Below, in pieces: positions 47,320 to 57,096 of a stretch of DNA of 64,000 nucleotides (within the stretch, counting starts at the first letter, position 1; the number at the start of each line of letters is the position of its first letter). Below the pieces are notes generated by a model. The model searched no databases. It was given only the letters and a program-made list of their open reading frames with translations, and had not been told where the DNA came from. The DNA comes from an uncultured Pelagibacteraceae bacterium (lineage in GTDB: Bacteria > Pseudomonadota > Alphaproteobacteria > Pelagibacterales > Pelagibacteraceae), in NCBI GenBank assembly GCA_902628965.1, contig CACOPB010000001.1, forward strand, positions 124,001-188,000, given 5' to 3'. Position numbers and translations under genes: made by a program.

Positions 47320-47729
47320 TCTGAGTTTTCTTTTCTTACTCTTTCTTTAATATCTCCCATAGTTTTGTTGTCAATATAGAGTAAACCCGCAAGTCGTCTC
47401 ATCAAATTAGTTTCATATAAATCAGCATCTTTGTTTGAATAAATTATAGACCACAGAGCCTCTACGATTTTAATTTTATCTTGCTCAGGTAAACCTTTAA
47501 CCTCTTGAGTAAAATCTAAAATTTGATTTGAGTTTTTTTCAATTATTTTTGCTTCTTTTATAGTTTTAGAAATATTTTCATTTTTTATACCAAGCCCATT
47601 AAGAGTTTTTTTAATAATTTCCTCCTCTTTATCTGTGTAATTTTCATCTATTTTAGCAGCATGAATTAATAGCGCACAAACTTTTGTAAGAAAATTATTA
47701 TTTTTTATTTCTTTTTTTTTAAAAAACAT
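47316..47729 (-). CDS. TerB-like helical protein
   Basis: 137 residues, mostly alpha-helical, with the TerB/DjlA-N pattern: [20 protein letters not shown] near 20-40 (acidic, possible metal site), then [40 protein letters not shown]. The family was named for tellurite resistance, but most single-domain members have unknown roles and nothing here suggests tellurite. It lies 1 nt after the helicase gene. In many relatives an S4-domain gene occupies this place. Confidence 0.82.
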   Translation of the reverse strand: MFFKKKEIKNNNFLTKVCALLIHAAKIDENYTDKEEEIIKKTLNGLGIKNENISKTIKEAKIIEKNSNQILDFTQEVKGLPEQDKIKIVEALWSIIYSNKDADLYETNLMRRLAGLLYIDNKTMGDIKERVRKENSE

Positions 47730-47730
47730 T

Positions 47731-50211
47731 TTAACTTAAGTTTAGATTCTTTAATATTTTAAATGGATTTTCATTTGAGATTTTTTTTGTAGTAATTTTT
47801 TTAAATTTCTTAGTAGGATTATATTTAAAAAAAGTTTCATTTTCTTTATCAAATATTTTATAGTTCATTTTTTGAAGTAGTTTTTTGAAATTTTCTTTGT
47901 TACATCCTAAAAGATTTAACATTTCTGGGACTAATTTTACTTCAGAATTTTCTTTTGCACTAGAATTTATTATTACTACAAATAATCTTTCTAAAATATC
48001 AATTCTTACAAAAAAATTGTCAAATTTCTCGAAACCACACAAAAGCATAAAATTTCTATTTTTTATTTTTTTATCTTCTAAGAAATTTAAACCAAATATA
48101 GGTGGTTTTAAATTATGAAATTTTTGATGAAAATTTTTCCATAATAATGTTCGCAAAGATACTGCTTCTGGTTTAATTAATTGATAAAGGAAAACATGAT
48201 ATCTCCCAAATTTTACTCCAAGGTTTCTAAGAATTTTTCTCTCATTTTGTTCTAGGTTTTTTAGGTATTCAGAAACTTGCTCTCTTTTTAATACTCCATT
48301 ATTTTCATAAAGTTGGTAAGCTAGTGCTTTAATTGATGAATTATTCTCTTTTATATTTTTTAAATCTATTAAACTTTTAAGAACGGTATTTATTTTTGTA
48401 TGTATCCATTTGTTAATAAATTCATTTAACCTATGTTTTGTGTTTTGTTCAATAATATCATCAATTATTAAATCAAAATTAGGATTCAAATAGTCATTAC
48501 CTGTTGTTAATTTGGCAATTGGAAAATCATTCCAGTAAATTTTAAAATCTTCATTTAAATTTATTAATCCAGTATCAATTATTGATTGAACACGCTTTTG
48601 TAATTCTGGACCAATAGTTTGTCTGGCAGCTTTTTTTAAAGATTTAATATCGGTTTCTAAAGCACCTTTTTTAAGATCTAGTTCTAATTTTAACCCTCTT
48701 ATCTTTCCAATAAATTGGTTGTCAATTTTAACATCATTATTTTGTAAAATTTCGGTTTTAAATTCCATATCTTGTTTTAAACCTCTAGCGAGTACACTCG
48801 CTCTTTTATCAATAAAAGTTTTTGTAAGTTCTTCATGTAATCTATCTGAAAGTCTATCTTCTAAATATTTAGTTTTTTCTATCCAATAACTTTGATTTTC
48901 TACCCAATTATTTTTATTCGAAACATATGACCAAGTTCTAACATTTGCAATTCTATTTGATAAAGAATCTACATTTCCATCTAATTTATCAAGTTTCATG
49001 AGCTGTAATCTCATAAAATCTTCAGAAATTAGTCCTTTTTTATTGGTCAAAAATTTAAATACATTTCCAATAACTTCAAAATGATTTCCGTAAGTTTTTT
49101 TTACAAAATCAGGTATTTGACAACATTCCCATAAAAGCATTAAAGTTTCCTTATTAAATTCTTTGTTAAAAATTTTTTGATCTTTCAAAAAGTATTTTAA
49201 TGCCTTCTCATCTTCACATTCATGAATTTTTCTTAGCCATTCCACCTGAGGTTTTTCTTCTAAACTTTTAATCAAACTAATTTGGTTGTTGAAATTAAGA
49301 TTCGAATTTCTCCAAAACAAGGTTCTAATTTCCTCAAATTTATGATTTTCTAATAATTCTACCTCTTCTGGAGATATTTCTTTACAATCTCCAGTAATAC
49401 CGAAACTACCATCGTTGAGGTATCTGCCAGCTCTACCTGCTATTTGACCTATTTCAGATAGATTTAATCTTCTTAATTTTTTTCCATCAAATTTCTTAAC
49501 ATTTGAAAAATAAACAAAATCTAAATCCATGTTTATTCCCATCCCAATTGCATCTGTTGCAACTAGGAAATCAACATCTCCAGATTGATATAATTCAACT
49601 TGAGCATTTCTTGTTTTTGGACTGAGTGATCCCATTACAATAGCGGCACCACCCTTTTGCCTTCTTATTAACTCAGCAATGGCGTAAACCTCCTCTGCAG
49701 AAAACGCAATGATTGCTGTTTTTCTGTCAATTCTAGATATTTTTTTATGACCAGCGTAGGTAAGTTTAGATAGTCTTTCTCTATTTATAAATTCAATATC
49801 TCCATCTAATTTTGAAATAATATTTTTAATGGTACTTGAGCCCATTAGCATTGTAAGTTTTTCTCCTCTCATATTTAAAAGTCTGTCAGTAAAAATGTGT
49901 CCTCTTTCGTGATCAGAGCACATTTGAATTTCGTCCACACCAACAAACTCTAAATGTTTGTCAATTGGCATAGACTCTACTGTACATAAAAAATATTTAG
50001 CGTTAGATGGAATTATTTTTTCTTCTCCAGTTATAAGTGCAACTTTATCTAAACTTATTTTCTTGATTACTTTGTCGTATACCTCTCTTGCAAGTAATCT
50101 AAGTGGAAATCCAATCATACCACTCTCAAAAGAAAGCATAGTTTCGATAGCAAGATGGGTTTTACCTGTATTGGTAGGACCGAGAACAGCTGTAATTTTA
50201 TTTTTAGTCAT
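47731..50211 (-). CDS. Suv3-like DEAD/DEAH-box RNA helicase
   Basis: 826 residues. Walker A AVLGPTNTGKTHLAIETML at the N-terminus, DEIQMCSDHERGHIFT (motif II), GSSTIK (motif III) and the C-terminal helicase core with ATDAIGMGINMDLDFVYFS and IGQIAGRAGRYLNDGSFG (motif VI). These match the mitochondrial SUV3/alphaproteobacterial helicase group linked to RNA decay. The C-terminal 450 residues are helical and poorly conserved. Heads the helicase-terB-fdxA-carD cluster. Confidence 0.92.
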   Translation of the reverse strand: MTKNKITAVLGPTNTGKTHLAIETMLSFESGMIGFPLRLLAREVYDKVIKKISLDKVALITGEEKIIPSNAKYFLCTVESMPIDKHLEFVGVDEIQMCSDHERGHIFTDRLLNMRGEKLTMLMGSSTIKNIISKLDGDIEFINRERLSKLTYAGHKKISRIDRKTAIIAFSAEEVYAIAELIRRQKGGAAIVMGSLSPKTRNAQVELYQSGDVDFLVATDAIGMGINMDLDFVYFSNVKKFDGKKLRRLNLSEIGQIAGRAGRYLNDGSFGITGDCKEISPEEVELLENHKFEEIRTLFWRNSNLNFNNQISLIKSLEEKPQVEWLRKIHECEDEKALKYFLKDQKIFNKEFNKETLMLLWECCQIPDFVKKTYGNHFEVIGNVFKFLTNKKGLISEDFMRLQLMKLDKLDGNVDSLSNRIANVRTWSYVSNKNNWVENQSYWIEKTKYLEDRLSDRLHEELTKTFIDKRASVLARGLKQDMEFKTEILQNNDVKIDNQFIGKIRGLKLELDLKKGALETDIKSLKKAARQTIGPELQKRVQSIIDTGLINLNEDFKIYWNDFPIAKLTTGNDYLNPNFDLIIDDIIEQNTKHRLNEFINKWIHTKINTVLKSLIDLKNIKENNSSIKALAYQLYENNGVLKREQVSEYLKNLEQNERKILRNLGVKFGRYHVFLYQLIKPEAVSLRTLLWKNFHQKFHNLKPPIFGLNFLEDKKIKNRNFMLLCGFEKFDNFFVRIDILERLFVVIINSSAKENSEVKLVPEMLNLLGCNKENFKKLLQKMNYKIFDKENETFFKYNPTKKFKKITTKKISNENPFKILKNLNLS

Positions 50212-50379
50212 TTCTATCTTTTGTGTTTCTTTTTTTTTACCTACCAGATATTGTTACTGCTAAAGAACAAAAATAGACTAAAACATGACCGAATCGGAGG
50301 GTAAAAAGTTCTCATTTTCTTTTTAAACTTAGTGAGAATATCATAAATAAGTTTAATCCTATAATAATAAAATAATTTA
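50212..50379. other. Intergenic region between helicase and aminotransferase
   Basis: This 168-nt divergent gap should hold two promoters, but I find no convincing -35/-10 pair. A weak dyad TTCTCA (50309-50314)/TGAGAA (50333-50338) is present, as is an unexplained GGAGGG at 50296-50301 with no reading frame behind it. Confidence 0.3.
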
Positions 50380-51606
50380 ATGTTAAAAAATTTAGTTAAA
50401 AATTTAAAGCCATCATCCACACTTTTAATCAATGAGACTTCAAAAAAATTAGAAGATCAAGGTAAAAAAATTTATAAATTTGGTTTCGGACAATCACCAT
50501 TTAAAGTACCTTATGATGTTGTTGAAGAATTAAAAAATAATGCTTATCAAAATAAGTATTTACCTATACAGGGTCTTGAGGAATTGAGACAAGCTGTTGC
50601 AAGATATTCATCTAAAAAGAAAAATTATAACTACAAAGCGAACAACGTAATAATTGGACCAGGATCTAAAGAACTAATGTTTTTATTACATGTGATTTTT
50701 GATGGTGAAATTATATTGCCAGCACCTAGTTGGGTTTCATATGCACCACAAGCTATTTTAGGGAGAAATAAAATTCAAATTCTTCAAACAGAAAGAGAAA
50801 ACAACTGGTTTCCTACTGGAGAGCAAATTGAGAAAATCATTTTAAAAAATAAAGATAAAAATTATTTATTATTTTTAAATTCACCAAATAATCCCTCTGG
50901 ACAGGTTTGTAACAAACTAGAAGAAATTTCAGAAATTGCCAAAAAATACAATCTTATAATTTTATCAGATGAAATATATTCAGAATTAACATTTTCAAAA
51001 AATTTTAAATCTATCACAAGTTATTGTCCTGAAAAAACTATTATAAGTACTGGACTTAGTAAATGGTGTGGTGCGGGGGGATGGAGACTTGGTTATTTTA
51101 TAATTCCAGATGAATTGATTAATATAAAAAATATGATCAAAGTATTAGCTAGTGAAACTTTTTCTGCTGTGAGCGCACCTATTCAATATGCAGCAATCAA
51201 AGCTTACGAAAATGATCATTCGAATTATATTTCAAAATCAGTAAATATTTTAAGTGCAGTTGGTAAATATGTTTTTTTAAATTTAAAATCAAACAAGGTA
51301 TTGATTAATGAACCTCATGGAGGATTTTATTTAATGCCAGAGTTTTTAAATAACAAATTTAAAACTTCATCAGAAATGTGTAAGGATATATTAAATAATA
51401 CTGGAGTTGCTTTATTACCAGGTTCTGATTTTGGGTTTAATTCAGATAAAATGTTAGCAAGGTTAAGTTTCACAGATTTTGATGGACAAGAGTTTATGAA
51501 CAATATTGATGAAACAAAAAAAATTGATGAAAACTTAATTAATAAGTTTGCGCCAAAAGTAGTAGAAGGTGTTAATAAACTAAAAAATTGGTCAGAAAAC
51601 TTGTAA
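50380..51606 (+). CDS. Class I/II PLP aminotransferase
   Basis: 408 residues of the aspartate-aminotransferase fold type I. Features: KYLPIQGLEELRQAVARY, LNSPNNPSGQVC, LSDEIYSELTF, and STGLSKWCGAGGWRLGYF with PLP Lys near residue 228. Substrate not clear; the first 45 residues (FGFGQSPF in place of the usual LGxGEPDF) differ somewhat from AspC/ArAT. It stands alone before the TAXI TRAP genes, which may or may not import a related compound. Confidence 0.87.
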   Translation: MLKNLVKNLKPSSTLLINETSKKLEDQGKKIYKFGFGQSPFKVPYDVVEELKNNAYQNKYLPIQGLEELRQAVARYSSKKKNYNYKANNVIIGPGSKELMFLLHVIFDGEIILPAPSWVSYAPQAILGRNKIQILQTERENNWFPTGEQIEKIILKNKDKNYLLFLNSPNNPSGQVCNKLEEISEIAKKYNLIILSDEIYSELTFSKNFKSITSYCPEKTIISTGLSKWCGAGGWRLGYFIIPDELINIKNMIKVLASETFSAVSAPIQYAAIKAYENDHSNYISKSVNILSAVGKYVFLNLKSNKVLINEPHGGFYLMPEFLNNKFKTSSEMCKDILNNTGVALLPGSDFGFNSDKMLARLSFTDFDGQEFMNNIDETKKIDENLINKFAPKVVEGVNKLKNWSENL

Positions 51607-51685
51607 AATCACTCTGTACACCTACGATAATTTTTTGTTAAAATAAAATTATAAAAATAAAGACATATAAATAGAGGGGTAAACA

Positions 51686-52690
51686 ATGAAAAAAATAATC
51701 ACATCTATATCAAGTGCTTTACTGATTTTATTTGCATCATTGACTTTGACAACTGTTGCTAAATCAGCTGAGTTCTTTACGATAGGTACGGGCGGTCCTA
51801 CAGGAGTATATTTCCAAACAGGGAACGCTATATGTAAAATGCTTCACAAATCAGCAATTAGTGCTGAACATGGTAGAAAAAAAGGTACAGCTAAAGCTTA
51901 TAGATGTACTGCTCCATCAACTGGTGGATCTAACTACAATATTGGTCAGATAGCAGCTGGAGAATTCCAATTTGGTGTAGCTCAATCAGACTGGCAGTAT
52001 CATGCTGTTAATGGATCTAGTAAATGGGAAGGAAAACAATTTAGTAATTTAAGAGCAGTTTTCTCAGTTCACAATGAGCCTTTTCAAATTTGGGCTAGAA
52101 AAAAAGCAAAAATTAAAGATTTTGCTGGATTAAAAGGAAAAGTAGTTAACATCGGTAATCCTGGTTCAGGTCAAAGAGGAACTATGGAAGAATTGATGAA
52201 AGCAATGGGTGTTGATAATAGTTTCTTTAAATCAACAACTGAACTCACTTCTTCTGAACAAGTTAAAGCGCTATGCGACGGAAAAATAGATGCATTTGGT
52301 TATTCTGTTGGATTTCCAAACGGTGCTATGGAACAAGCAGCAACTTGTGCAGCTAAAGCATCTCCAATTAATTTAACAGGCTCTGAAGTTCAAGGTTTAA
52401 TTGATGGTGCAGATTATTATGCACAAGCAGTAATACCTAAAGGAACTTATACAGGTCAGAAAAAAGATGCTACAACTTTTGGTGTAAAAGCGACTGTTGT
52501 TACTTCTGCAGATGTTTCTGAAGAGCTTGTTTATTTAGTTACAAAAGCTGTAATGGAAAATTTTGACGATTTCAAAAAACAACATCCAGCATTTGGATTC
52601 TTGGAAAAGAAAAACATGATTAAAGATGGTTTATCTGCCCCATTACATCCGGGAGCAATAAAATACTATAAAGAAGCTGGGTTAATGTAA
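51686..52690 (+). CDS. TAXI-family TRAP transporter solute-binding protein
   Basis: 334 residues, signal peptide at about 1-28 (…TTVAKSA). TAXI motif IGTGGPTGVYFQTGNAIC follows directly, then GEFQFGVAQSDWQYHAVNG and KGKVVNIGNPGSGQRGTMEELM, which line the ligand pocket. Ligands of TAXI proteins include glutamate or other organic acids; the specificity is unknown here. Strong ribosome site GAGGGG 7 nt upstream. A terminator separates it from the permease gene, which should make it more abundant than the membrane part. Confidence 0.95.
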   Translation: MKKIITSISSALLILFASLTLTTVAKSAEFFTIGTGGPTGVYFQTGNAICKMLHKSAISAEHGRKKGTAKAYRCTAPSTGGSNYNIGQIAAGEFQFGVAQSDWQYHAVNGSSKWEGKQFSNLRAVFSVHNEPFQIWARKKAKIKDFAGLKGKVVNIGNPGSGQRGTMEELMKAMGVDNSFFKSTTELTSSEQVKALCDGKIDAFGYSVGFPNGAMEQAATCAAKASPINLTGSEVQGLIDGADYYAQAVIPKGTYTGQKKDATTFGVKATVVTSADVSEELVYLVTKAVMENFDDFKKQHPAFGFLEKKNMIKDGLSAPLHPGAIKYYKEAGLM

Positions 52691-52708
52691 TCCAATTTTC
52701 ATTAATTG

Positions 52709-52743
52709 AAAAGGCCTGGTAATTTTTACCGGGCCTTTTTTTT
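52709..52743 (+). terminator. Intrinsic terminator between TRAP binding protein and permease
   Basis: AAGGCCTGGTAA (52711-52722) pairs over 12 bp, with one G-T wobble, with TTACCGGGCCTT (52726-52737 region), followed by a run of T to 52743. Strong. It lies inside the transport operon. Confidence 0.88.
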
Positions 52744-52761
52744 ATGGTATGAATAATTTTA

Positions 52762-55083
52762 ATGAGCGACTCAATAAGCAGTAAAATTAAAAATAAAATA
52801 AGTGAAGACTTGTCACCGACCAGAAATATTACTGGTTTTCATTTGAAAATTGTTTCAGCAGTAGCAATTATTTGGTCATTATTTCAACTTTGGTACGCTT
52901 CACCATTTCCATTTATATTAAATTTTGGAATGTTTAAGGGTTTGCCAGCAAGGGCAATTCATTTAGGTTTTGCTTTAACTTTAGCTTTTTTAATTTATCC
53001 AATATCTAAAAGTAAAAAAATTTCATTTTTTGATGTTTTGATCAGTTTTATGGGAGCGATATCTTGTCTTTATATTTATTTTTTTTATGATCAGTTAGTT
53101 GAAAGAGGGGGTGTTCTTTTAACTCTGAAGATATCAGAAACATTAAATTTTCCGTTAGAATTGATTTTGGGAGGATGTGGAATTTTAATTCTTTTAGAGG
53201 CTACTAGAAGAGCAATTGGTTTACCTTTGGTAATTATTGCTGGTTGTTTTCTGTTGTTTTCATACTTTGGAAGATATGCGCCTGAAATAATATCTCATGG
53301 TGGTTTATCTTTAAATAGACTTGTAGGTTTCCAGTGGCTTGATCAAGAAGCAATTTTTGGAATTCCGATTGGGGTATCAGTAGATTTTATTTTCTTATTT
53401 GTGTTATTTGGTGCTTTGCTTGAAACTGCTGGCGGTGGAAAATATTTTTTAGATCTAGCTTTTGCAATGGTTGGAAAAATGCGAGGAGGACCTGCAAAGG
53501 CAGCAATATTAGGTTCAGGTATGACTGGATTAATTTCAGGATCTTCAATTGCAAACACAGTTACTACTGGAACATTTACTATTCCAATTATGAAAAAAAC
53601 TGGTTTTTCAAAAGAAAAAGCTGGTGCTATTGAGGTTTCATCATCAGTCAATGGTCAGATCATGCCACCTGTCATGGGGGCGGCAGCATTCGTAATGGCA
53701 AGTTTTATTGGCGTAACTTACTTTGAAATTGTAAAACATGCTTTCTTACCAGCAATTATTTCATATATAGCATTATTCTATATTTCACATTTAGAAGCTT
53801 TAAAATTAAATCTTAAAGGAATGGACGATGAAGATGTTCCTCATTTAAAAAAAACCTTTTTATCTGGAATACATTTTTTAATACCAATTTTTATTTTAAT
53901 TTATACTTTGGTTTATTTAAGATTTACTGCCTCTTATTCAATTTTTTATGCGACAATTACTTTGATTTTAGTAAATTTAATAAATTTGTTAATAAAAAAC
54001 GAATTTAAAAAAGATGCTCTTAAAGAATGGTTTAATCAAACAATAGTTGGTTTTGAAAAAGGTGCTCTGAATATGGTTGCTGTTGGTATAGCAATCGCAA
54101 CTGCAGGTATTATAGTAGGAGCTGTTGGATCCACTGGTTTAAGTACTAATTTAATCATAGTTATTGAATCTATAGCCAAGGATAACGTTACTATTTTATT
54201 GTTTTTAACAATAATTTTATGCTTACTTTTGGGAATGGGCTTACCAACAACTGCAAATTATGTTGTTGTTGCCTCTTTAATGGCAACTGTTTTAGTAGAT
54301 GTTGGAAATGCTTCAGGTTTTATATTTCCGTTGATTGCAGTTCATTTATTTGTCTTTTATTTTGGTTTAATGGCTGATGTAACTCCGCCTGTAGGACTTG
54401 CCTCTTATGCTGCTGCAGGAATATCTGGTGGAGATCCTTTAAGAACAGGAGTACAGGCTTTTTGGTATAGTTTAAGAACAGGAATTTTGCCGATTGTATT
54501 TTTATTTAACCATGAACTTTTACTTATTGGTATTGAAAATATTTGGCATGGATTGATTGTAATTGTTACTTCTTTAATTGGAATTTTAGTTTTTACTTCT
54601 GCCACTCAAGGCTGGTTCGTTAATAGGCTTAAATGGTATGAAATAATTATTTTTTTAGTTATTTCTATTTCTCTGTTATCACCTGATTTTGTTTTAAATA
54701 AATTTTATCCAAAATATAATTATGAAGATATTACTAAAATTAATTCAATAAAATTAGACCCAACAAAAGAAATTCAAATTAAAATAACAAGGCCTAGTTT
54801 ATATGGAGAAAGATATAAGTTATTTGTAATATCAAAAAATACTTTTGAGGATAAATTTAATTTAGAGGACTATGGAGTCACATTATTGAAACAAGATGAT
54901 AAAATTTTTGTTGATAATTTGAAATGGAATGGAGAAGCAAAAAAAAATGGTTTAGAAATGGGAGACTATATAAGTGAATTTAAAATTGAAAATTCAGATA
55001 GACCATCCAAAAATATCGTTTATCCAATAGCAATATTATTTTTATTAGTATTTGGATACTTTAACTTAAAAAGAAAAGAGTAG
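52762..55083 (+). CDS. TRAP transporter fused 4TM/12TM permease (TAXI type)
   Basis: 773 residues. Residues about 25-180 form the small 4-TM (DctQ-like) unit, about 185-640 the large DctM-like unit with GSGMTGLISGSSIANTVTTGTF and INGQIMPPVMGAAAF-type segments (SVNGQIMPPVMG), LLGMGLPTTANYVVVASLMA and ADVTPPVGLASYAAAGISG. The last about 110 residues form a DUF3394-like soluble extension ending in a final membrane helix. It pairs with the upstream binding protein. Two nt separate its stop from the convergent paaI stop. Confidence 0.95.
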   Translation: MSDSISSKIKNKISEDLSPTRNITGFHLKIVSAVAIIWSLFQLWYASPFPFILNFGMFKGLPARAIHLGFALTLAFLIYPISKSKKISFFDVLISFMGAISCLYIYFFYDQLVERGGVLLTLKISETLNFPLELILGGCGILILLEATRRAIGLPLVIIAGCFLLFSYFGRYAPEIISHGGLSLNRLVGFQWLDQEAIFGIPIGVSVDFIFLFVLFGALLETAGGGKYFLDLAFAMVGKMRGGPAKAAILGSGMTGLISGSSIANTVTTGTFTIPIMKKTGFSKEKAGAIEVSSSVNGQIMPPVMGAAAFVMASFIGVTYFEIVKHAFLPAIISYIALFYISHLEALKLNLKGMDDEDVPHLKKTFLSGIHFLIPIFILIYTLVYLRFTASYSIFYATITLILVNLINLLIKNEFKKDALKEWFNQTIVGFEKGALNMVAVGIAIATAGIIVGAVGSTGLSTNLIIVIESIAKDNVTILLFLTIILCLLLGMGLPTTANYVVVASLMATVLVDVGNASGFIFPLIAVHLFVFYFGLMADVTPPVGLASYAAAGISGGDPLRTGVQAFWYSLRTGILPIVFLFNHELLLIGIENIWHGLIVIVTSLIGILVFTSATQGWFVNRLKWYEIIIFLVISISLLSPDFVLNKFYPKYNYEDITKINSIKLDPTKEIQIKITRPSLYGERYKLFVISKNTFEDKFNLEDYGVTLLKQDDKIFVDNLKWNGEAKKNGLEMGDYISEFKIENSDRPSKNIVYPIAILFLLVFGYFNLKRKE

Positions 55084-55085
55084 AA

Positions 55086-55511
55086 TTATCCACCTGGTCC
55101 TAAATTAGAAGGCTTGACTTTAATAATTTTCCATACACCAGATGCAGAAGTAATTATTTTATCATTACATCTTAGCTGACAAAATAAAAAGACAAGTGTA
55201 TTTGTTTTTTTCAAAATTTTTGTATGCCCAATAATTTCATCTCCAACTTTTGAAGCACCTATGAATTTTATATCTAAAGAGATAGTTACACATGGAGCAT
55301 TTCCAACGGCTCTATATGCAGCCGTTCCCGATCCTGCATCTATTAATGCAGATAAATAACCTCCGTGAGTTATTCCTGCAGCATTTAAATGGTTTTCATT
55401 AACTATAGATTTAAATTCGTATTCCGTCTCTGAAATAGACCTAAATAAAACACCTCCATTGTGTTTCATAAATCCTGGTTTAATACTTATTTGCTCAAAT
55501 TCTATACTCAT
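55086..55511 (-). CDS. PaaI-like hotdog-fold thioesterase
   Basis: 141 residues. The PaaI/YdiI-type active-site segment LNAAGITHGGYLSALIDAGSGTAAYRA is clear (HGG with Asp). Hydrolyses acyl-CoA thioesters; substrate unknown. It follows a possible 32-residue membrane microprotein by 6 nt and the tRNA-Arg upstream of that. Confidence 0.9.
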   Translation of the reverse strand: MSIEFEQISIKPGFMKHNGGVLFRSISETEYEFKSIVNENHLNAAGITHGGYLSALIDAGSGTAAYRAVGNAPCVTISLDIKFIGASKVGDEIIGHTKILKKTNTLVFLFCQLRCNDKIITSASGVWKIIKVKPSNLGPGG

Positions 55512-55517
55512 AATTTT

Positions 55518-55616
55518 TTATAATACAAAAGTTAAAATTAATAAAATAATAAAAATAATTATAAAAAAATAAATTACTGATTTTTGTAAAGATGCTTTTA
55601 AAAGCCAATTAAACAT
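55518..55616 (-). CDS. Possible 32-residue single-TM microprotein
   Basis: ATG at 55616 follows AGGA at a normal distance (CAGGAAAAAGAAATG) and opens a frame MFNWLLKASLQKSV then a run of Ile/Phe/Leu to the stop: a basic head and one membrane helix. It fills exactly the space between tRNA-Arg and paaI. The longer frame to 55709 runs through the tRNA and is not credible. Hydrophobic runs also arise easily from AT-rich DNA, so this is tentative. Confidence 0.45.
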   Translation of the reverse strand: MFNWLLKASLQKSVIYFFIIIFIILLILTFVL

Positions 55617-55630
55617 TTCTTTTTCCTGTT

Positions 55631-55707
55631 TGGTGGACCGCCCAGAACTCGAATCTGGAATCTCCCGGTTCGTAGCCGAGCGCCTTATCCAATTTGGCCA
55701 GCGGTCC
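55631..55707 (-). tRNA. tRNA-Arg (anticodon ACG)
   Basis: 77 nt on the reverse strand with encoded CCA (55631-55633). Acceptor GGACCGC pairs with GCGGTCC. Anticodon stem CTCGG/CCGGG with loop CTACGAA gives ACG (read as ICG for CGU/CGC/CGA). T loop TTCGAGT is present. Confidence 0.96.
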
Positions 55708-55780
55708 ATTTAAATAATATATTCCATATATCAAAGTTTTTGATGTAATTTAACTTATAAAATATTATGTTGATTACTTT

Positions 55781-56968
55781 ATGAGCAAAAACTCTAACGA
55801 TGTTGTAATTACTTCAGCTCTAAGAACTCCAATTGGAAGATACAAAGGTTCGCTAAAAAATCTTAGTGCATCAAAATTAGGATCAATAGTAATTAAAGAA
55901 GTAATTTATAAATCAAAATTAGATACAGAGGAGATCGACGAAGTAATTATGGGACACGTTTTAACTTCTGGGCTTGGACAAAACCCTGCTAGGCAAGCTT
56001 CAATTGGTGCTGGAGTGCCGGTTTCAATACCTGCTCATATCGTTAATCAAGTCTGTGGATCTGGATTAAGATCTGTTGTTTCAGGATATCAATCAATTAA
56101 GTTAGGAGAAAACCAAATTGTAATTGCAGGTGGTCAAGAAAATATGTCTAGAGCAACTCATGCAATTTTTTACAGAGAAGATAAAAAATTTTCTGAGAAT
56201 AAATTAATAGACACAATGATAACAGATGGTCTTCTAGACTCATTTAATGATTATCATATGGGTGTCACAGCTGAGAATGTTGCAGAGAAGTATAAAATTA
56301 CAAGAGATGAACAAGATAATTTTTCTTTAAATTCTCAAAAAAAAACAGAAATAGCTTATAGTGAAAATAAATTTAAGGATGAGCTGATTAAATTACAAAT
56401 TGAAGATGGTAATAAAAAATTTATTTTCGAAAAAGATGAACACCCTAGAGATAATTTAATTATAGATGATTTAAAAAAATTAAAAACAGTATTCAAAGAA
56501 AATGGGACTGTAACACCAGGAAATTCCTCTGGTATAAACGATGGTGCTGCAGCTTTAGTTTTAATGTCTAGAGAGCAAGCAAATAAAAAATCATTAGAGT
56601 CATTGGTTAAAATTGTATCTTGGGCTACTTGTGGGGTTGAGCCTTCATTAATGGGACTAGGACCCATACCTTCAATTCAAGAAGCTTTATCTAAAGCAAA
56701 TTGGAAAATAGATGAAGTAGACTTATTCGAAATTAATGAAGCCTTTGCAGCACAAAGTATTGCAGTAATTAAAGAATTAAATATACCTAAGCAAAAAGTT
56801 AACGTTAACGGAGGTGCAATTGCTCTAGGTCATCCTATAGGAGCTTCTGGATCGAGAATTTTGGTTACTCTTATTCATGAAATGATTAGGCAAGATAAAA
56901 AAAAAGGTTGTGCGGCACTCTGTATTGGTGGTGGCATGGGAATAGCTATGTGCATTGAGAGAAGCTAA
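55781..56968 (+). CDS. Acetyl-CoA acetyltransferase (thiolase)
   Basis: 395 residues. Nucleophile Cys in HIVNQVCGSGLRSV (about residue 91), GGQENMSRATHA, NEAFAAQ, NVNGGAIALGHPIGASGSRI (His) and CIGGGMGIAMCIE (second Cys). These place it in the biosynthetic acetoacetyl-CoA thiolase group (PhaA/AtoB type) rather than FadA, though specificity is inferred. Its neighbours make acetyl-CoA (pyruvate dehydrogenase). Confidence 0.93.
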   Translation: MSKNSNDVVITSALRTPIGRYKGSLKNLSASKLGSIVIKEVIYKSKLDTEEIDEVIMGHVLTSGLGQNPARQASIGAGVPVSIPAHIVNQVCGSGLRSVVSGYQSIKLGENQIVIAGGQENMSRATHAIFYREDKKFSENKLIDTMITDGLLDSFNDYHMGVTAENVAEKYKITRDEQDNFSLNSQKKTEIAYSENKFKDELIKLQIEDGNKKFIFEKDEHPRDNLIIDDLKKLKTVFKENGTVTPGNSSGINDGAAALVLMSREQANKKSLESLVKIVSWATCGVEPSLMGLGPIPSIQEALSKANWKIDEVDLFEINEAFAAQSIAVIKELNIPKQKVNVNGGAIALGHPIGASGSRILVTLIHEMIRQDKKKGCAALCIGGGMGIAMCIERS

Positions 56969-57096
56969 AAAGCTTAATAATCATTTATTTTTTTATTTTT
57001 TGTACAATAAAAATATAAGATTAACGAAAAAACCTTATTAATGTGATAAAATAATAATCCAATAATGTTTTTTTGGGTATATAAAACTTTTTAAAA

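Noticed and set aside
55617..55709. N-terminal extension of the small reverse frame through tRNA-Arg
   Set aside because: The extension is read from within the tRNA; only the part from ATG 55616 is plausible.
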